Assembly: GCA_020344415.1 (NCBI GenBank)
Contig: CP070825.1
Coordinates: forward strand, 839,306 to 903,305
Origin: Candidatus Aminicenantota bacterium
GTDB taxonomy: Bacteria; Acidobacteriota; Aminicenantia; Aminicenantales; Aminicenantaceae
Length of the DNA stretch: 64,000 nucleotides
Direction of reading: 5' to 3'
Below the pieces are notes generated by a model. The model saw only the letters and a list, made by a program, of their open reading frames with translations. It made no database searches and had not been told where the DNA came from. Position 1 is the stretch's first letter. Each line of letters opens with the position of its first letter. Positions 1-10,188 of the stretch are shown in pieces. The translations under genes and the position numbers were made by a program.

Positions 1-1370
<1,370 letters not shown>

Positions 1371-1700
1371 TTAACTTTGGCTATTATTATTCAAAAAAAG
1401 CTTTCTGGAAGAACAGAAACCACACAGCAGATCGAACTCTTCCATTTTCCGTTTATCGTGATTTGAATTACTCGACATTTTTGCATTCCTTATGCTTTCA
1501 TCACATTTTTCAGGTTCAGAGCGCAGCGTTTCACAGAAATCTGATATGCCCGATACTATTTCTCTTGTGTCTTGCCAATAATACTTTTCACAACAATCAC
1601 ATTCCATCAGTGCTCTTTTATTTTTTTTGTTTTCTACTTTTGCATCGCAGATTAGCCTGACATATTCATTCCAGCAAATTGGACATATTGAGTCTTTCAT
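1371..1700 (-). CDS. Small cysteine-rich (zinc-ribbon-like) protein, paralogue of the 3033-3359 product
   Basis: A 109-residue protein of unknown function. It opens MKDSICPICWNEY and carries CxxC pairs (CPIC, CDCC, CGFC) plus single Cys in DFCET and EKCDE, so it probably binds zinc or another metal through several knuckles. The reading frame is open further upstream to 1748, but the ATG at 1700 has a strong AAAAGGGGG ribosome site, while the longer form would overlap the upstream gene. It aligns end to end with the product of 3033-3359 (shared CPxC, DxKV, LMxCxxCEKxYW, CETxxxxPxKC). It is second in a two-gene leftward unit, 16 bases after the 109-aa gene, downstream of a sigma-54-type promoter. 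No function should be inferred beyond likely metal binding. Confidence 0.72.
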   Translation of the reverse strand: MKDSICPICWNEYVRLICDAKVENKKNKRALMECDCCEKYYWQDTREIVSGISDFCETLRSEPEKCDESIRNAKMSSNSNHDKRKMEEFDLLCGFCSSRKLFLNNNSQS

Positions 1701-1716
1701 GATACCCCCTTTTCTT

Positions 1717-2046
1717 TTATAAAGTTTTTTTATAGTTATTTCTTTCATTTAATCGCAATCTGCGTTCAATAATTACTTTGGCGTAATCTTCATTCTTATT
1801 ATAGATTTCTTTACGAATGCTCGAGAAGTTGCTTTGAAAATCGAGCAAGTCGTTGAGAGCCTCAAACAAATCTCCGATATCTTTATTTGTAGTCCAAGTT
1901 TTATCGTGGATTATAACGATCCAGTCTAGAATTTCAGAAACGGAATTAAATCGAGAAAGGGGCAAGGAGAAAATTTTCCTTTCATTTACAATTTCTGTTG
2001 TTAGAGAAAAAGTTTCTGGATTAAAAACCCATCGTCCCCATTTCAT
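1717..2046 (-). CDS. Hypothetical small protein, first gene of the leftward pair
   Basis: A 109-residue soluble, mixed-charge protein beginning MKWGRWVFNPETF, with a Trp/Phe-rich N-terminal half (LDWIVIIHDKTW) and a charged helical C-terminus (IIERRLRLNERNNYKK). I recognise no family. An AAGGAT ribosome site precedes the ATG. It is followed 16 bases later by the cysteine-rich gene, and the pair share a putative sigma-54 promoter at 2227-2242, giving a leader of about 170 bases. The opposite-strand frame over 1853-2095 is a shadow. It is probably a real gene because of the ribosome site, the promoter and the operon position. Confidence 0.62.
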   Translation of the reverse strand: MKWGRWVFNPETFSLTTEIVNERKIFSLPLSRFNSVSEILDWIVIIHDKTWTTNKDIGDLFEALNDLLDFQSNFSSIRKEIYNKNEDYAKVIIERRLRLNERNNYKKTL

Positions 2047-2226
2047 TAGAGCTAAATCCTTTCTCGAGGATGTTATTTTCTTCAGGTCCGCTTGATCCTC
2101 AGGAGATGTTTTTTTGCCTTTACTTAGCAGGCATAGTCTTTGCTATTTTATTATGTATTCCTTTGCTAAGTATTTTATCTTTTCTGCCACTTGAACGCAG
2201 GCAGTATATTTAACTCAATTTTTTAG

Positions 2227-2242
2227 AGCAATATTTATGCCA
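2227..2242 (-). promoter_or_regulatory. Sigma-54 (-24/-12) promoter for the 1371-2046 unit
   Basis: On the minus strand the sequence reads TGGCATAAATATTGCT. This matches the RpoN consensus TGGCACGNNNNTTGCW with both invariant pairs (GG at -24, GC at -12) in exact spacing. It lies about 180 bases upstream of the 2046 start. Recognition is by eye only. Confidence 0.7.
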
Positions 2243-2455
2243 AAAGATAGAATGTTAGATTCAAATTATTTTAATTATTTGAAAATAAATGGATAAGACT
2301 ATAAAGAAGATTGAGAAGTCCAAGATTGAAGTGTTTCATATAGATTTTTTAATGATACATTTTTAAGCATATTTTAAGGCTAGATTAATCTATTTTGTTG
2401 TTTATATTAATGTGAATCCTCAGAGGTTAAGGAAAACAGGCTTGTTATTCCTGAC

Positions 2456-2603
2456 TGTCTCATAAAAAAATGAGACATATTAAAAGATAATGAGACATCA
2501 CCTCACCTTTACTTTATTTCGTAAAATTCGCTCAGGATAAGGAGTAAACTGCGATTCTCGCATCTCATCCCTGGACAGATTGATGGTTTAAAAGATGTCT
2601 CAT
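2456..2603. promoter_or_regulatory. TGTCTCAT half-sites: likely enhancer (UAS) for a sigma-54 activator
   Basis: TGTCTCAT at 2456-2463 and ATGAGACA at 2470-2477 form a perfect palindrome with a 6-base A-rich spacer. ATGAGACA recurs at 2490-2497 and TGTCTCAT at 2596-2603; a one-mismatch copy, ATGAGATA, lies at 2651-2658. The sites sit between two divergent -24/-12 promoters, roughly 100-250 bases from each, where enhancer-binding proteins with Fis-type helix-turn-helix domains normally bind. The nearest candidate protein is encoded at 3406-6546. Confidence 0.65.
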
Positions 2604-2710
2604 TTTAAGTCTAATTAAATAAATCTTAAAAGAATCCTTTTATCGCAATAATGAGATAACTCTTTCTTTTTAAAAGAAATAAATTCATATAAGCTGGGCA
2701 ATTCAGGGTT

Positions 2711-2726
2711 TGGCATGATTTTTGAA
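2711..2726 (+). promoter_or_regulatory. Sigma-54-like promoter reading toward the hairpin leader and the 3033 gene
   Basis: The sequence TGGCATGATTTTTGAA fits TGGCACGNNNNTTGCW in spacing and in the -24 GG; the -12 element is TTGA rather than TTGC. It lies 205 bases before the small ORF at 2931 and points at the GC-rich hairpin. Because the usually invariant C is missing, this is weaker than its divergent partner. Confidence 0.52.
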
Positions 2727-2783
2727 CTGTAAAATTATTGATATAAAAAAAATCGAAAAGGAGTAACAAAAAAAGCATAAAAT

Positions 2784-2894
2784 CGGGGGCCGCCCCAAAG
2801 GATACTTTTTAAAGCAAAATGCATAATCCCAGAGCCCATTCGAATATGAAAGATTCTCCTTAAAATCCAAGGCGCCCTTTTCCGGCGGCCCCCG
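2784..2894 (+). ncRNA. GC-rich hairpin, putative structured leader RNA
   Basis: CGGGGGCCGCC at 2784-2794 pairs perfectly with GGCGGCCCCCG at 2884-2894. After a small internal loop the stem continues with AAAGG (2797-2801) against CCTTT (2876-2880). The roughly 75-base interior contains further self-complementary segments such as ATTCGAAT. The stem is strikingly GC-rich for its AT-rich surroundings and has no T-run after it, so it is not a normal terminator. It would lie in the 5-prime leader of the transcript starting near 2738 and ends 37 bases before the ATG at 2931. I recognise no known riboswitch class. Confidence 0.5.
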
Positions 2895-2930
2895 CTATCT
2901 TAAGATGAATACGTGGTTAAAGGAGAAAAG

Positions 2931-3008
2931 ATGGGACAACTAATGTACCTGTGCAGATATTTGGAAAAGGAAGGATATCATCCAGACATAGCTAGATATA
3001 AGATTTGA
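2931..3008 (+). CDS. Short ORF with good ribosome site, in frame with the Cys-rich gene across one UGA
   Basis: The ATG is preceded by AGGAGAAAAG and encodes 25 residues, starting MGQLMYLCRYLEKEGYH, ending at TGA 3006-3008. The frame then stays open to 3359 and includes the cysteine-rich paralogue. It may be a leader peptide, the start of a gene broken by a nonsense change, or the start of a protein made by UGA readthrough. The 1371-1700 paralogue has no equivalent N-terminal extension, which favours a separate leader peptide. Confidence 0.4.
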   Translation: MGQLMYLCRYLEKEGYHPDIARYKI

Positions 3009-3032
3009 ATTTCAAAAACTAAGGGCGGGGTA

Positions 3033-3359
3033 ATTAGAGAAATAAGATGTCCATTTTGTTTGGGTGAAGATATAAGCTTCATTGACGATGTGAAAGTGAC
3101 GAGATCTGCCCGGACTAGACCATTAATGGGATGTCATGAGTGTGAGAAGTTTTATTGGGATGATAACGGAAGAGAGGTCAACGGCCTCAATAATTTATGT
3201 GAAACCATGATGTTTACGCCATATAAATGTAACGAAAAAGTAAGATATCTCCAGAGTTCAGACTGCTCAAGTTATCCCGACTATTGTGAACTTGATAAAA
3301 TTTGCAGTGAATGTCCCCGAAGACAATTTCTTTTGAAAGATGAGATATATGGATTCTAG
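3033..3359 (+). CDS. Small cysteine-rich protein, paralogue of the 1371-1700 product; start codon uncertain
   Basis: This frame encodes a near full-length partner of the leftward paralogue (about 108 against 109 residues). Shared features are an N-terminal CPFC pair, a DxKV segment, LMGCHECEKFYW, NLCETMMFTPYKC and a C-terminal CSEC. The nearest usable bacterial start, TTG at 3060, would remove the conserved CPFC. Keeping it needs initiation at ATT 3033 or ATA 3042, downstream of a GGGCGGGG ribosome-like run, or readthrough of the TGA at 3006. The coordinates given assume the ATT. It is probably metal-binding; function unknown. The sigma-54 activator gene converges on its 3-prime end. Confidence 0.6.
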   Translation: MREIRCPFCLGEDISFIDDVKVTRSARTRPLMGCHECEKFYWDDNGREVNGLNNLCETMMFTPYKCNEKVRYLQSSDCSSYPDYCELDKICSECPRRQFLLKDEIYGF

Positions 3360-3405
3360 TTAGAATCAAAGGCGAGGCTGTTTTCGCAAAGGAATTTATT
3401 TTAGT

Positions 3406-6400
3406 TTATGAATTTTTTGAATTCTCCAAATTATTCATCAAATTAAGGAATCGATAAAGAGTAGCTCGTGAAACACCCAGGCTGCGTGCGGCTTTTACTT
3501 TATTTCCTTTGGTTTCTGAAAGAGCTCGCTCTACGGCTTCCGCATTGAGTTTCCGTTTTCGAGGTCTCTCTTCGATCCTTTTCGCAAACGACGTTATGGA
3601 ATATATTGTAGAAGGCAAATGATCTATCAAGATTCGGTTTCCTCTACACTTTAGCAGGGCATATTGAATCGAATTTTGAAGCTCACGTACATTGCCTGGC
3701 CAATTATAGCCAATCATCGCAGCGAGCACCTCAGGCGAAAGTTCCACATCCTTCCGGTCCTGCTCTTTCATGGCTTGCTTAAGAATGTATTCGATCAGAT
3801 GAGGAATGTCGCCACGCCGTCCACGTAAAGGAGGTATTGTTATGGGAACCACACACATCCGATAGAATAAATCACTCCGGAATCTGCCTTCATTGATCTC
3901 AGTTTCAAGATCTTTATTTGTCGCGCTTATGACTCTTACGTTAACTTTGATGGTCTTTTCGCCTCCCACGCGTTCAAACCTTCCCTCTTGAAGCACTCTC
4001 AAGAGTTTGACCTGGAGTGAAGGGCTCAAGTCTCCTATCTCATCAAGAAAAATAGTGCCGTGATTGGCCAGTTCAAAACGTCCCTTCTTATCGCGAATAG
4101 CCCCTGTAAATGCGCCTCTTACGTGTCCGAACAACTCGCTTTCAAGAAGGCCCTCCGGTAGTGCGCCGCAATTGACAGGAATAAACGGTTGGTGTGCTCG
4201 ATGCCCCTCATTGTGAATAGCCATAGCCACAAGTTCCTTTCCAGTACCGCTTTCTCCTTGAATCAAGACAGGTACATCAACTTCGGCAAGCTCCTTGATC
4301 GTATCGAATATTTCGAGCATTTTTGGATCGCTCCCGATAATGCCTGCGAAGCCTATTTCTGTTTTTAGCTGCCTGCGCAGATTTCGAAGCGCCTTTTCTG
4401 CATGAAGACGTCTTCTGAGCTGTTTATCTCTTTGTAACCTCGCATGAAGGACGGGGGATATCTTTTCAGCAATCACTTCTAATATCTTCCTGTCATTTTT
4501 ATCGTAGTCCTTTATTTTATTGGCAACTGTGAAAATTCCGATGGCTTCTTTTTTAAAGGTTATAGGAACCACCAAGACCTTATTTATGGGGATATGTCCT
4601 TTAGGAACGTCCATGGGCTTGTTTGAATACAAGCTCTTTTTTTCTATTAGAGATTGTCCCCAGATTCCTCTCCATTTCTCACGAGGAAAGACGATGGTTT
4701 TATCAGGAATTTTACATTCGTCCCAGATTTCTTTGGTTAAAGAGGCCAGAACAAGCGATCCTCCTTCATCAATATATCCGAAGAGCCCATAATCGCTTTT
4801 CATTTCTTTCAGAATGGCCTGCAAAACCTCATTGTAGATTGCTTCATCCGAAACGGTCAGGAAAATATTGGCGATCTTATTCCTAAGACTTAATTCTCGC
4901 TCCGATTTCTTTAATTCCTCCCGGGTTTCAACTCTTTTTATGGCTGTTCCCAATTGTATGGCTGCACCTTCAAGAACCGCTATCAGGTCGTGCGGAACCA
5001 TGTTCTCCCGAGTATCGGCTATATGAATTAAACCTAAAATATGTTTTCCATGGATAATTGGCACTAAAGCTATTGACTCATAGCCAAATTGGTTGCAAAC
5101 ATTGCGAGTTTCTCCTTTTTCTTCTTCCGAAACATTCGCAAGAAATCGCGTGGAGTTATTCATAATGAATGAGCCGCCATCAGTGTAATAATGAAGGTTT
5201 GGATCAGTCTGACCTTTAATGACATTAATACACATGCATTGGTCAGATTTAATAGAAAGAAAACTTTCTGAATCGTAAAATTCATCGCTGAAGCCTTCAT
5301 AAGCTTGATAGGAAATATTGCCTTCATTGTCTAAAATGCGGATCCCAACAGCATCGGCTTTTGTATAGTTTTTCGTTTCTGCCACGAATTCTTGGAGAAG
5401 AGGCAACATCTCAGAGTGTTTGTTTATGAGTTTTAGATAGCGCTGAGAGATATGAATTATCTCTTCTGCCCGTCTTCGTTTTGTGATATCAATAAAGGAG
5501 ACTAGTACCTTAGATAAAGTCACCCTGTAATTGGGCGGCACAGACAACCTGAAAGCCAAAACCTTGAATTCACCGCTAATCATCCGAATGGAGATTTCAC
5601 TTTCAAACTTGCTTTCTCCATTAACTAGGGCAATCAGTGCATCACTGAATACAGGCCATGATTCTTCAATTAAAAAATAAGGCATATGAGCAAGTATCTC
5701 CTCTTTGCTGCCGACAGTAAAGAGCTCTAAGCTCTCTTGGCTGACGTCCAGGATTTTCACTCTGCGGGCCACATCCTTAATTTCTTCCGGGTGATTTTTG
5801 AAATAAGATCTGAAGTCCTGGACTCCTGAAGCCCGTAATCGATCAAAATGAGATTTCACCTCTGAAAAATCTTCTTCCCAAATGGGAATATGGGCATTTT
5901 CAAAAAGAGTGTGATAACGTTCTTCGCTCTCTCGTAGCGCCTCTCGAGCTTTCTTTTGTTCAGAGCTTTCTATGAGTTTCCACTTGCCTTCTTGCTTAAT
6001 AAGTGCAAATTGGTGGTTGCTTACCACATCTGTGATTTCTGTTGCTGTACACTTAGCAAGGGAATAAGTACAAACTGCCAACATTCGATATTTTCCAATA
6101 ATATTATTTATTACCGCTTCATAATCAGTGAAATCTTGCCAGTCTCGTTTTTCAAGCCAGAAAGTATTTCCGGAAAGGCGAAGACCGTCAAATCCTTTGT
6201 TGAGAGCTTGTTTCTCTTTTTCTATCCAGCCATTTAACACCCTATCCGAATCAAAATATCCGGGCTTTGTATACCACTGGCTGTGGTCAAGTATTTCAAT
6301 CTGGCCGTTTTCAATATAATCATCTAGGTTTTTCAGTTTCTTCTTGAGTGCTTTTGTTGCCTCTTCAGCTTTTAATGGTTCTGAAGTAATCCACATGCAA

Positions 6401-6546
6401 AATTCATTATTTTCTAATCCAGCTTTGAAAAAGGGTACCAACATATCGGTCAAATCTTTTTTGGTTTTATAGAACAGGCAGAAATGCGTTCCCCAAGGAA
6501 CATCACCCACTGTATTGATTGCAGTTTTTCTCATTTTTACTTCCAT
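3406..6546 (-). CDS. Sigma-54-dependent transcriptional activator with MEDS, PAS and two GAF sensor domains
   Basis: A 1046-residue enhancer-binding protein. Residues 15-185 resemble the MEDS sensory domain of DcmR-like regulators ([14 protein letters not shown]). A PAS-like domain follows (about 205-355), then two GAF domains (about 380-540 and 560-710). The AAA+ sigma-54 interaction domain (about 735-965) has Walker A GESGTGKE near 763, the sigma-54 contact loop GAFTGA near 809 and Walker [11 protein letters not shown] Fis-type helix-turn-helix ends the protein ([20 protein letters not shown], near 1010-1037). There is no receiver domain, so it is controlled by ligand or redox sensing rather than by a phosphorelay receiver. 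An alternative start four codons in (MRKTAIN) has a better ribosome site. It probably acts on the TGTCTCAT sites at 2456-2603 and perhaps on the promoters near 23.6-26.0 kb. Confidence 0.9.
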   Translation of the reverse strand: MEVKMRKTAINTVGDVPWGTHFCLFYKTKKDLTDMLVPFFKAGLENNEFCMWITSEPLKAEEATKALKKKLKNLDDYIENGQIEILDHSQWYTKPGYFDSDRVLNGWIEKEKQALNKGFDGLRLSGNTFWLEKRDWQDFTDYEAVINNIIGKYRMLAVCTYSLAKCTATEITDVVSNHQFALIKQEGKWKLIESSEQKKAREALRESEERYHTLFENAHIPIWEEDFSEVKSHFDRLRASGVQDFRSYFKNHPEEIKDVARRVKILDVSQESLELFTVGSKEEILAHMPYFLIEESWPVFSDALIALVNGESKFESEISIRMISGEFKVLAFRLSVPPNYRVTLSKVLVSFIDITKRRRAEEIIHISQRYLKLINKHSEMLPLLQEFVAETKNYTKADAVGIRILDNEGNISYQAYEGFSDEFYDSESFLSIKSDQCMCINVIKGQTDPNLHYYTDGGSFIMNNSTRFLANVSEEEKGETRNVCNQFGYESIALVPIIHGKHILGLIHIADTRENMVPHDLIAVLEGAAIQLGTAIKRVETREELKKSERELSLRNKIANIFLTVSDEAIYNEVLQAILKEMKSDYGLFGYIDEGGSLVLASLTKEIWDECKIPDKTIVFPREKWRGIWGQSLIEKKSLYSNKPMDVPKGHIPINKVLVVPITFKKEAIGIFTVANKIKDYDKNDRKILEVIAEKISPVLHARLQRDKQLRRRLHAEKALRNLRRQLKTEIGFAGIIGSDPKMLEIFDTIKELAEVDVPVLIQGESGTGKELVAMAIHNEGHRAHQPFIPVNCGALPEGLLESELFGHVRGAFTGAIRDKKGRFELANHGTIFLDEIGDLSPSLQVKLLRVLQEGRFERVGGEKTIKVNVRVISATNKDLETEINEGRFRSDLFYRMCVVPITIPPLRGRRGDIPHLIEYILKQAMKEQDRKDVELSPEVLAAMIGYNWPGNVRELQNSIQYALLKCRGNRILIDHLPSTIYSITSFAKRIEERPRKRKLNAEAVERALSETKGNKVKAARSLGVSRATLYRFLNLMNNLENSKNS

Positions 6547-6821
6547 TCAGTTATATCCAGCTAGCGATTGTTTGAGTCGCAAAAAGTGCCGAAGTTTTTG
6601 AACTGCTGTCGATAAACGAGTTTGTTGCACATGATAAGAAGAAAATGTTAATTCATGGACCTATGATGTATCATCTGGGGGTATCTATATAGTGATACGT
6701 CGATAAAAGGTGTTCCAATATTTGCATTTCTATTTTTTTGCTGCCCCCACGTGATTCTTATAACATCGAAGAAAATCGATGTCAACACGAACTCACGCTC
6801 CATTTCCTTGAGCTCCATTTA

Positions 6822-6907
6822 GGGCTTGATTCATCAAGCCCACCTTGTCATTGCGGGGAGCACAGCGACGAAGCAATCCGCCGTTGCGAGTGAAACGAAG
6901 CAATCTA
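6822..6907. repeat. Dispersed palindrome plus CATTGCG/GAAGCAATC element
   Basis: A perfect palindrome GGGCTTGATTCATCAAGCCC (6822-6841) is followed by TCATTGCGGGGAGC and two GAAGCAATC motifs. The same two modules recur at 12357, 23874, 37623-37885, 40091, 42207 and 57766. The rest of the 6547-7013 gap holds no gene that I can see. Confidence 0.7.
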
Positions 6908-7013
6908 CATTTTGAATGTTTGTCTTAAATATTCGAGTAAAGCATCCGTTTTTATGGTAAAATTTTCACCAAATGGTTATTGACCATAAGAAAATAATAT
7001 TAGGGGAACTCTT

Positions 7014-8585
7014 ATGAAAGTACTGACTTCGACTCAAATGAAAAACATTGATAGAACAGCTAGCGAAAATATAGGGATTGCTGGTCCCATTTTAATGGAA
7101 AATGCGGGTCTTCAGATTCTAAAGGAAATCAGAACAAGATTTCCAGATATTAATAAAGAAAAAGTAGTGATAATAGCTGGTAAAGGGAACAACGGCGGCG
7201 ATGGTTTGGTTGTGGCTCGCCATCTCTTTAACCAGGGGTGTAATCCCTGTGTTCTATTGTTGGCCTCAAAGCGAGAACCGCGAGGAGATGCCGCTTTAAA
7301 CTTGAGAATTGCAGAGAGAATAGGCATTAAGATTCATGAAACTCCTTCACTTAAGGAATGGAAGCTGCAGAAAAAGAATATTTCTCAATCTACCGTGCTT
7401 CTCGATGCAATTTTTGGAACCGGCCTCACTCAGCCCGCTCACGGAGTTTATGCTGCGGCCATTGATGCTATCAACAAATCAAAGGCTTATAAGATAGCTG
7501 TGGATATACCTTCGGGGCTTTCCTCTGATAGCTTTCAAATTATCGGTCCCTGTGTGAAGGCAGATTTAACTGTGACTTTAGCTGCTCCTAAAGTAGCCCA
7601 TGTTTTTCCACCTTCTGAAGAGTATGTAGGTGAATTGGTTGTAGCTGATATAAGTATACCTCCACGCCTGTTCGATGATGATAAACTCAAATTTGAACTT
7701 GTCGAGAAGCAGACTTTCCTGCCCTATTTTAAGAAACGGAGAAAGGGAACCCATAAAGGGACTTATGGCCATCTTTTTATCCTCTCTGGTTCTCTCGGAA
7801 AGACAGGGGCTGCAGTAATGGCAGCTAAAGCTGCTTTAAAGATGGGTGCGGGTCTAGTAACAGTTGGAATCCCAAAGAGCTGTCTTTCAATCGTGGCTCG
7901 CTCGATGGTCGAGTTGATGACAGAGCCTCTGCCTGAGACACCGGAAAAAACTCCCTCTTTCGAGGCATTAGAAAAAGTCCTGATGCTTCTTAAAGGTAAA
8001 GATGCCCTGTTAGTTGGACCGGGTATTTCCACTCATCCATCTACATCAGAACTCGTTCTTTCTCTTGTGCCGAAGATCAGAGTTCCTGTGGTCTTTGATG
8101 CAGATGCCATCAATATATTTTCATTAAAGCGAAAAATCCTTAAATCTTTGCCCACCCAAGCAGTTCTCACTCCTCATCCTGGCGAATTTGCCAGGCTCCT
8201 CAACCTTTCGATTCAGGATGTCGTGGAGAGGAAGCTGGAACTTGTTCCTCAATTTGCCAAAAGATACGGTGTCTATCTCGTGCTCAAGGGCTACAGAACT
8301 CTTACTGCCACTCCTGAGGGCAAAGTGTTTATTAACTCTACTGGAAACCCAGGAATGGCTACTGCAGGGTCAGGAGATGTTCTAAGCGGAATGATTGTTT
8401 CAATGATCATGCAGGAGAGAGATGTGCTGGAGGCGATTCTGGCTGCTGTATATGTCCACGGACTGAGCGGAGATATTGGAGCAAAGAGACTGGGAGAGAA
8501 AGCTTTAGCTGCTGGCAATATCATAACTTACCTCCCTTCTGCCATAAAGAGTATGCAGTCTGATGTGGAAATTTTGAAAAAATGA
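7014..8585 (+). CDS. nnr: Bifunctional NAD(P)H-hydrate epimerase / ADP-dependent dehydratase
   Basis: A metabolite-repair enzyme of 523 residues. The N-terminal YjeF_N domain (1-215) interconverts R- and S-NAD(P)HX; it shows GKGNNGGDG near residue 57 and DIPSGLSSD near 161. The C-terminal ribokinase-like dehydratase domain (about 235-515) restores NAD(P)H using ADP; it shows the nucleotide and catalytic signature GNPGMATAGSGDVLSG near 450. Length and domain order are normal for the bacterial fusion. An AGGGGAA ribosome site precedes the ATG. The last four bases overlap tsaE (ATGA), indicating translational coupling, an arrangement common in other bacteria. Confidence 0.96.
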   Translation: MKVLTSTQMKNIDRTASENIGIAGPILMENAGLQILKEIRTRFPDINKEKVVIIAGKGNNGGDGLVVARHLFNQGCNPCVLLLASKREPRGDAALNLRIAERIGIKIHETPSLKEWKLQKKNISQSTVLLDAIFGTGLTQPAHGVYAAAIDAINKSKAYKIAVDIPSGLSSDSFQIIGPCVKADLTVTLAAPKVAHVFPPSEEYVGELVVADISIPPRLFDDDKLKFELVEKQTFLPYFKKRRKGTHKGTYGHLFILSGSLGKTGAAVMAAKAALKMGAGLVTVGIPKSCLSIVARSMVELMTEPLPETPEKTPSFEALEKVLMLLKGKDALLVGPGISTHPSTSELVLSLVPKIRVPVVFDADAINIFSLKRKILKSLPTQAVLTPHPGEFARLLNLSIQDVVERKLELVPQFAKRYGVYLVLKGYRTLTATPEGKVFINSTGNPGMATAGSGDVLSGMIVSMIMQERDVLEAILAAVYVHGLSGDIGAKRLGEKALAAGNIITYLPSAIKSMQSDVEILKK

Positions 8586-9016
8586 AGAATAGAAAATGCC
8601 GAAAACAAACGAGGAAATACCTGACGCGTTCAGAGAGGGAAACCTTCCTTTTAGCCAAAAAGCTCGCTGAGGATTTCAAGGGCAATGAAGTTGTTCTTTT
8701 AGAAGGAGAATTGGGTGCTGGAAAAACAATCTTTGCCAAAGGAATAGCTTCTGGACTGGGTCTTAAAGATGTTCATCAGGTTTGTAGCCCCTCCTATACG
8801 ATTGTAAATATCTATTATGCAAAATATCCAATATTCCATATAGATCTCTATCGCCTTGGCAAGAGCTCAGAAATAGAGGACCTAGGCTGGGAAGATTTTC
8901 TTGGTCAGGGAGTAATCATCGTTGAGTGGGCAGAGAAATTGAAATTCGATTCAGACGCAATTCATGTTACCTTTCATCTTGAGAGAAAAGAACAGAGAAA
9001 AATAGAAATCTGTTGA
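8582..9016 (+). CDS. tsaE: tRNA N6-threonylcarbamoyladenosine biosynthesis ATPase TsaE
   Basis: A small P-loop ATPase that works with TsaB and TsaD to install t6A at position 37 of ANN-decoding tRNAs. The 144-residue protein has Walker A GELGAGKT near residue 43, the switch-like SPSYTIVNIY near 70, HIDLYRL near 87 and the conserved VEWAEKL near 112, all typical of the family. The start overlaps the nnr stop. The N-terminus is Lys/Arg-rich and slightly longer than usual, so a downstream start cannot be excluded. A weak hairpin with ATGGAAA and TTTCCAT arms follows at about 9016-9056. Confidence 0.94.
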   Translation: MKNRKCRKQTRKYLTRSERETFLLAKKLAEDFKGNEVVLLEGELGAGKTIFAKGIASGLGLKDVHQVCSPSYTIVNIYYAKYPIFHIDLYRLGKSSEIEDLGWEDFLGQGVIIVEWAEKLKFDSDAIHVTFHLERKEQRKIEIC

Positions 9017-9063
9017 TGGAAAGGGGGGCAAAAACCAAGACTTGACCTCCTTTTCCATTTGCC

Positions 9064-9092
9064 TTTACATGAAGCAAGAGTTTAGGTATAAA
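9064..9092 (+). promoter_or_regulatory. Sigma-70 promoter for mscS
   Basis: TTTACA (9064-9069) and TATAAA (9087-9092) are separated by 17 bases, in the short gap between tsaE and mscS and 38 bases before its start codon. Confidence 0.6.
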
Positions 9093-9130
9093 TGCTATTG
9101 AGCGAGAAGGATTCTAGAGGAGAAATTTGA

Positions 9131-10180
9131 ATGAACGTGATAAATAATGCTCTTCAATTTATTTTTGGTAACCTTTATCTGCGATTTCTTATGATTTTAG
9201 TCATTACCATCATTATTGCTTACATAGTAAAGGTAATCCTAAAGAAGATCTTAAAGCCTTTGGCCACGAAAACAAAGACGAAAATAGATGACATGATTAT
9301 CAGGAGTCTTTCGTCAATCGTTTTTTACATTATTCTTGTGTTGGGCTTCAAAGTTGGTTTGCAATATTTCGAGTTTGAAACGACTATTTATAATAACTTA
9401 ATTGAAACAATTCTGATTATTATCGTGGCCGTCTTTCTTCTTAAGATCATAAGCGAATTTGCACTACAGTGGCTGAAAGAATGGAAATTCAAAACAAAAA
9501 CGAGTGCGGATGAAAGATTGATTCCTTTCCTTCAGAAAATTTTTAAGGCAGTAGTTATCATTTTAGCCGTGATTTTTGTTTTTAACGCCTGGAGCATAAA
9601 CATAAGCCCGCTTATTGCTACGGCAGGGATTGCAGGGCTTGCCATAGGCTTGGCTGTAAAAGATTCCTTGAGTAACATCCTAGGAGGGCTTCAGCTTGTC
9701 CTGGATAGGACCTTCAAGGTAGGGGATAAGGTTCAGCTAGAATCGGGAGAGATGGGAGTCATTCTGGATATTGGTCTGAGAAGCACAAAATTGAAGACCT
9801 ACGATAACGAAGTGATATTCATCCCTAATGGCTATCTCGCCAATGCCAAAATCAAGAATTTCACCCAGCCCGATTTTACAATCCGGGTTAATGTCAATTT
9901 CGGAGTTGAATACGGCTCAGACCCTGAAATAGTCAGACAAGTTGTGCTTGAAGCCCTAAAGAAAATAGAGACTGTTATCGAAGATCCAGAACCAGCTGTT
10001 CAGTTTTTAAAAATGTCCGATTTTTCTCTGGATTTTGTCGCCCGTGCCTGGGTCAAAAGCTATACGGATGCCTATAGAACTCAGCTTAAAATGACAGATG
10101 AAATCTATGATGCTTTGAACAAGGCCAACATCGGTATTCCGTTTCCTACCCGAACTGTATTCACCAAAAAAATTGATTAA
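9131..10180 (+). CDS. mscS: MscS-family mechanosensitive ion channel
   Basis: An inner-membrane channel that opens under membrane tension and releases solutes during osmotic downshock. The 349-residue protein has about five hydrophobic segments (roughly 15-37, 55-78, 88-112, 132-155, 160-180). The pore-lining helix is rich in Gly/Ala (IATAGIAGLAIGLAVKDSL). The cytosolic beta domain follows, with LDRTFKVGDKVQL and the family signature IFIPNGYLANAKIKNF. An AGGAG ribosome site and its own promoter precede it. An inverted-repeat element begins nine bases after the stop. Confidence 0.93.
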   Translation: MNVINNALQFIFGNLYLRFLMILVITIIIAYIVKVILKKILKPLATKTKTKIDDMIIRSLSSIVFYIILVLGFKVGLQYFEFETTIYNNLIETILIIIVAVFLLKIISEFALQWLKEWKFKTKTSADERLIPFLQKIFKAVVIILAVIFVFNAWSINISPLIATAGIAGLAIGLAVKDSLSNILGGLQLVLDRTFKVGDKVQLESGEMGVILDIGLRSTKLKTYDNEVIFIPNGYLANAKIKNFTQPDFTIRVNVNFGVEYGSDPEIVRQVVLEALKKIETVIEDPEPAVQFLKMSDFSLDFVARAWVKSYTDAYRTQLKMTDEIYDALNKANIGIPFPTRTVFTKKID

Positions 10181-10188
10181 AAGAAAAT

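Noticed and set aside
6565..6600. CGGCACTTTTTGCGA on the minus strand as a sigma-54 promoter of the activator gene
   Set aside because: The spacing between the GG and GC pairs is two bases too short.
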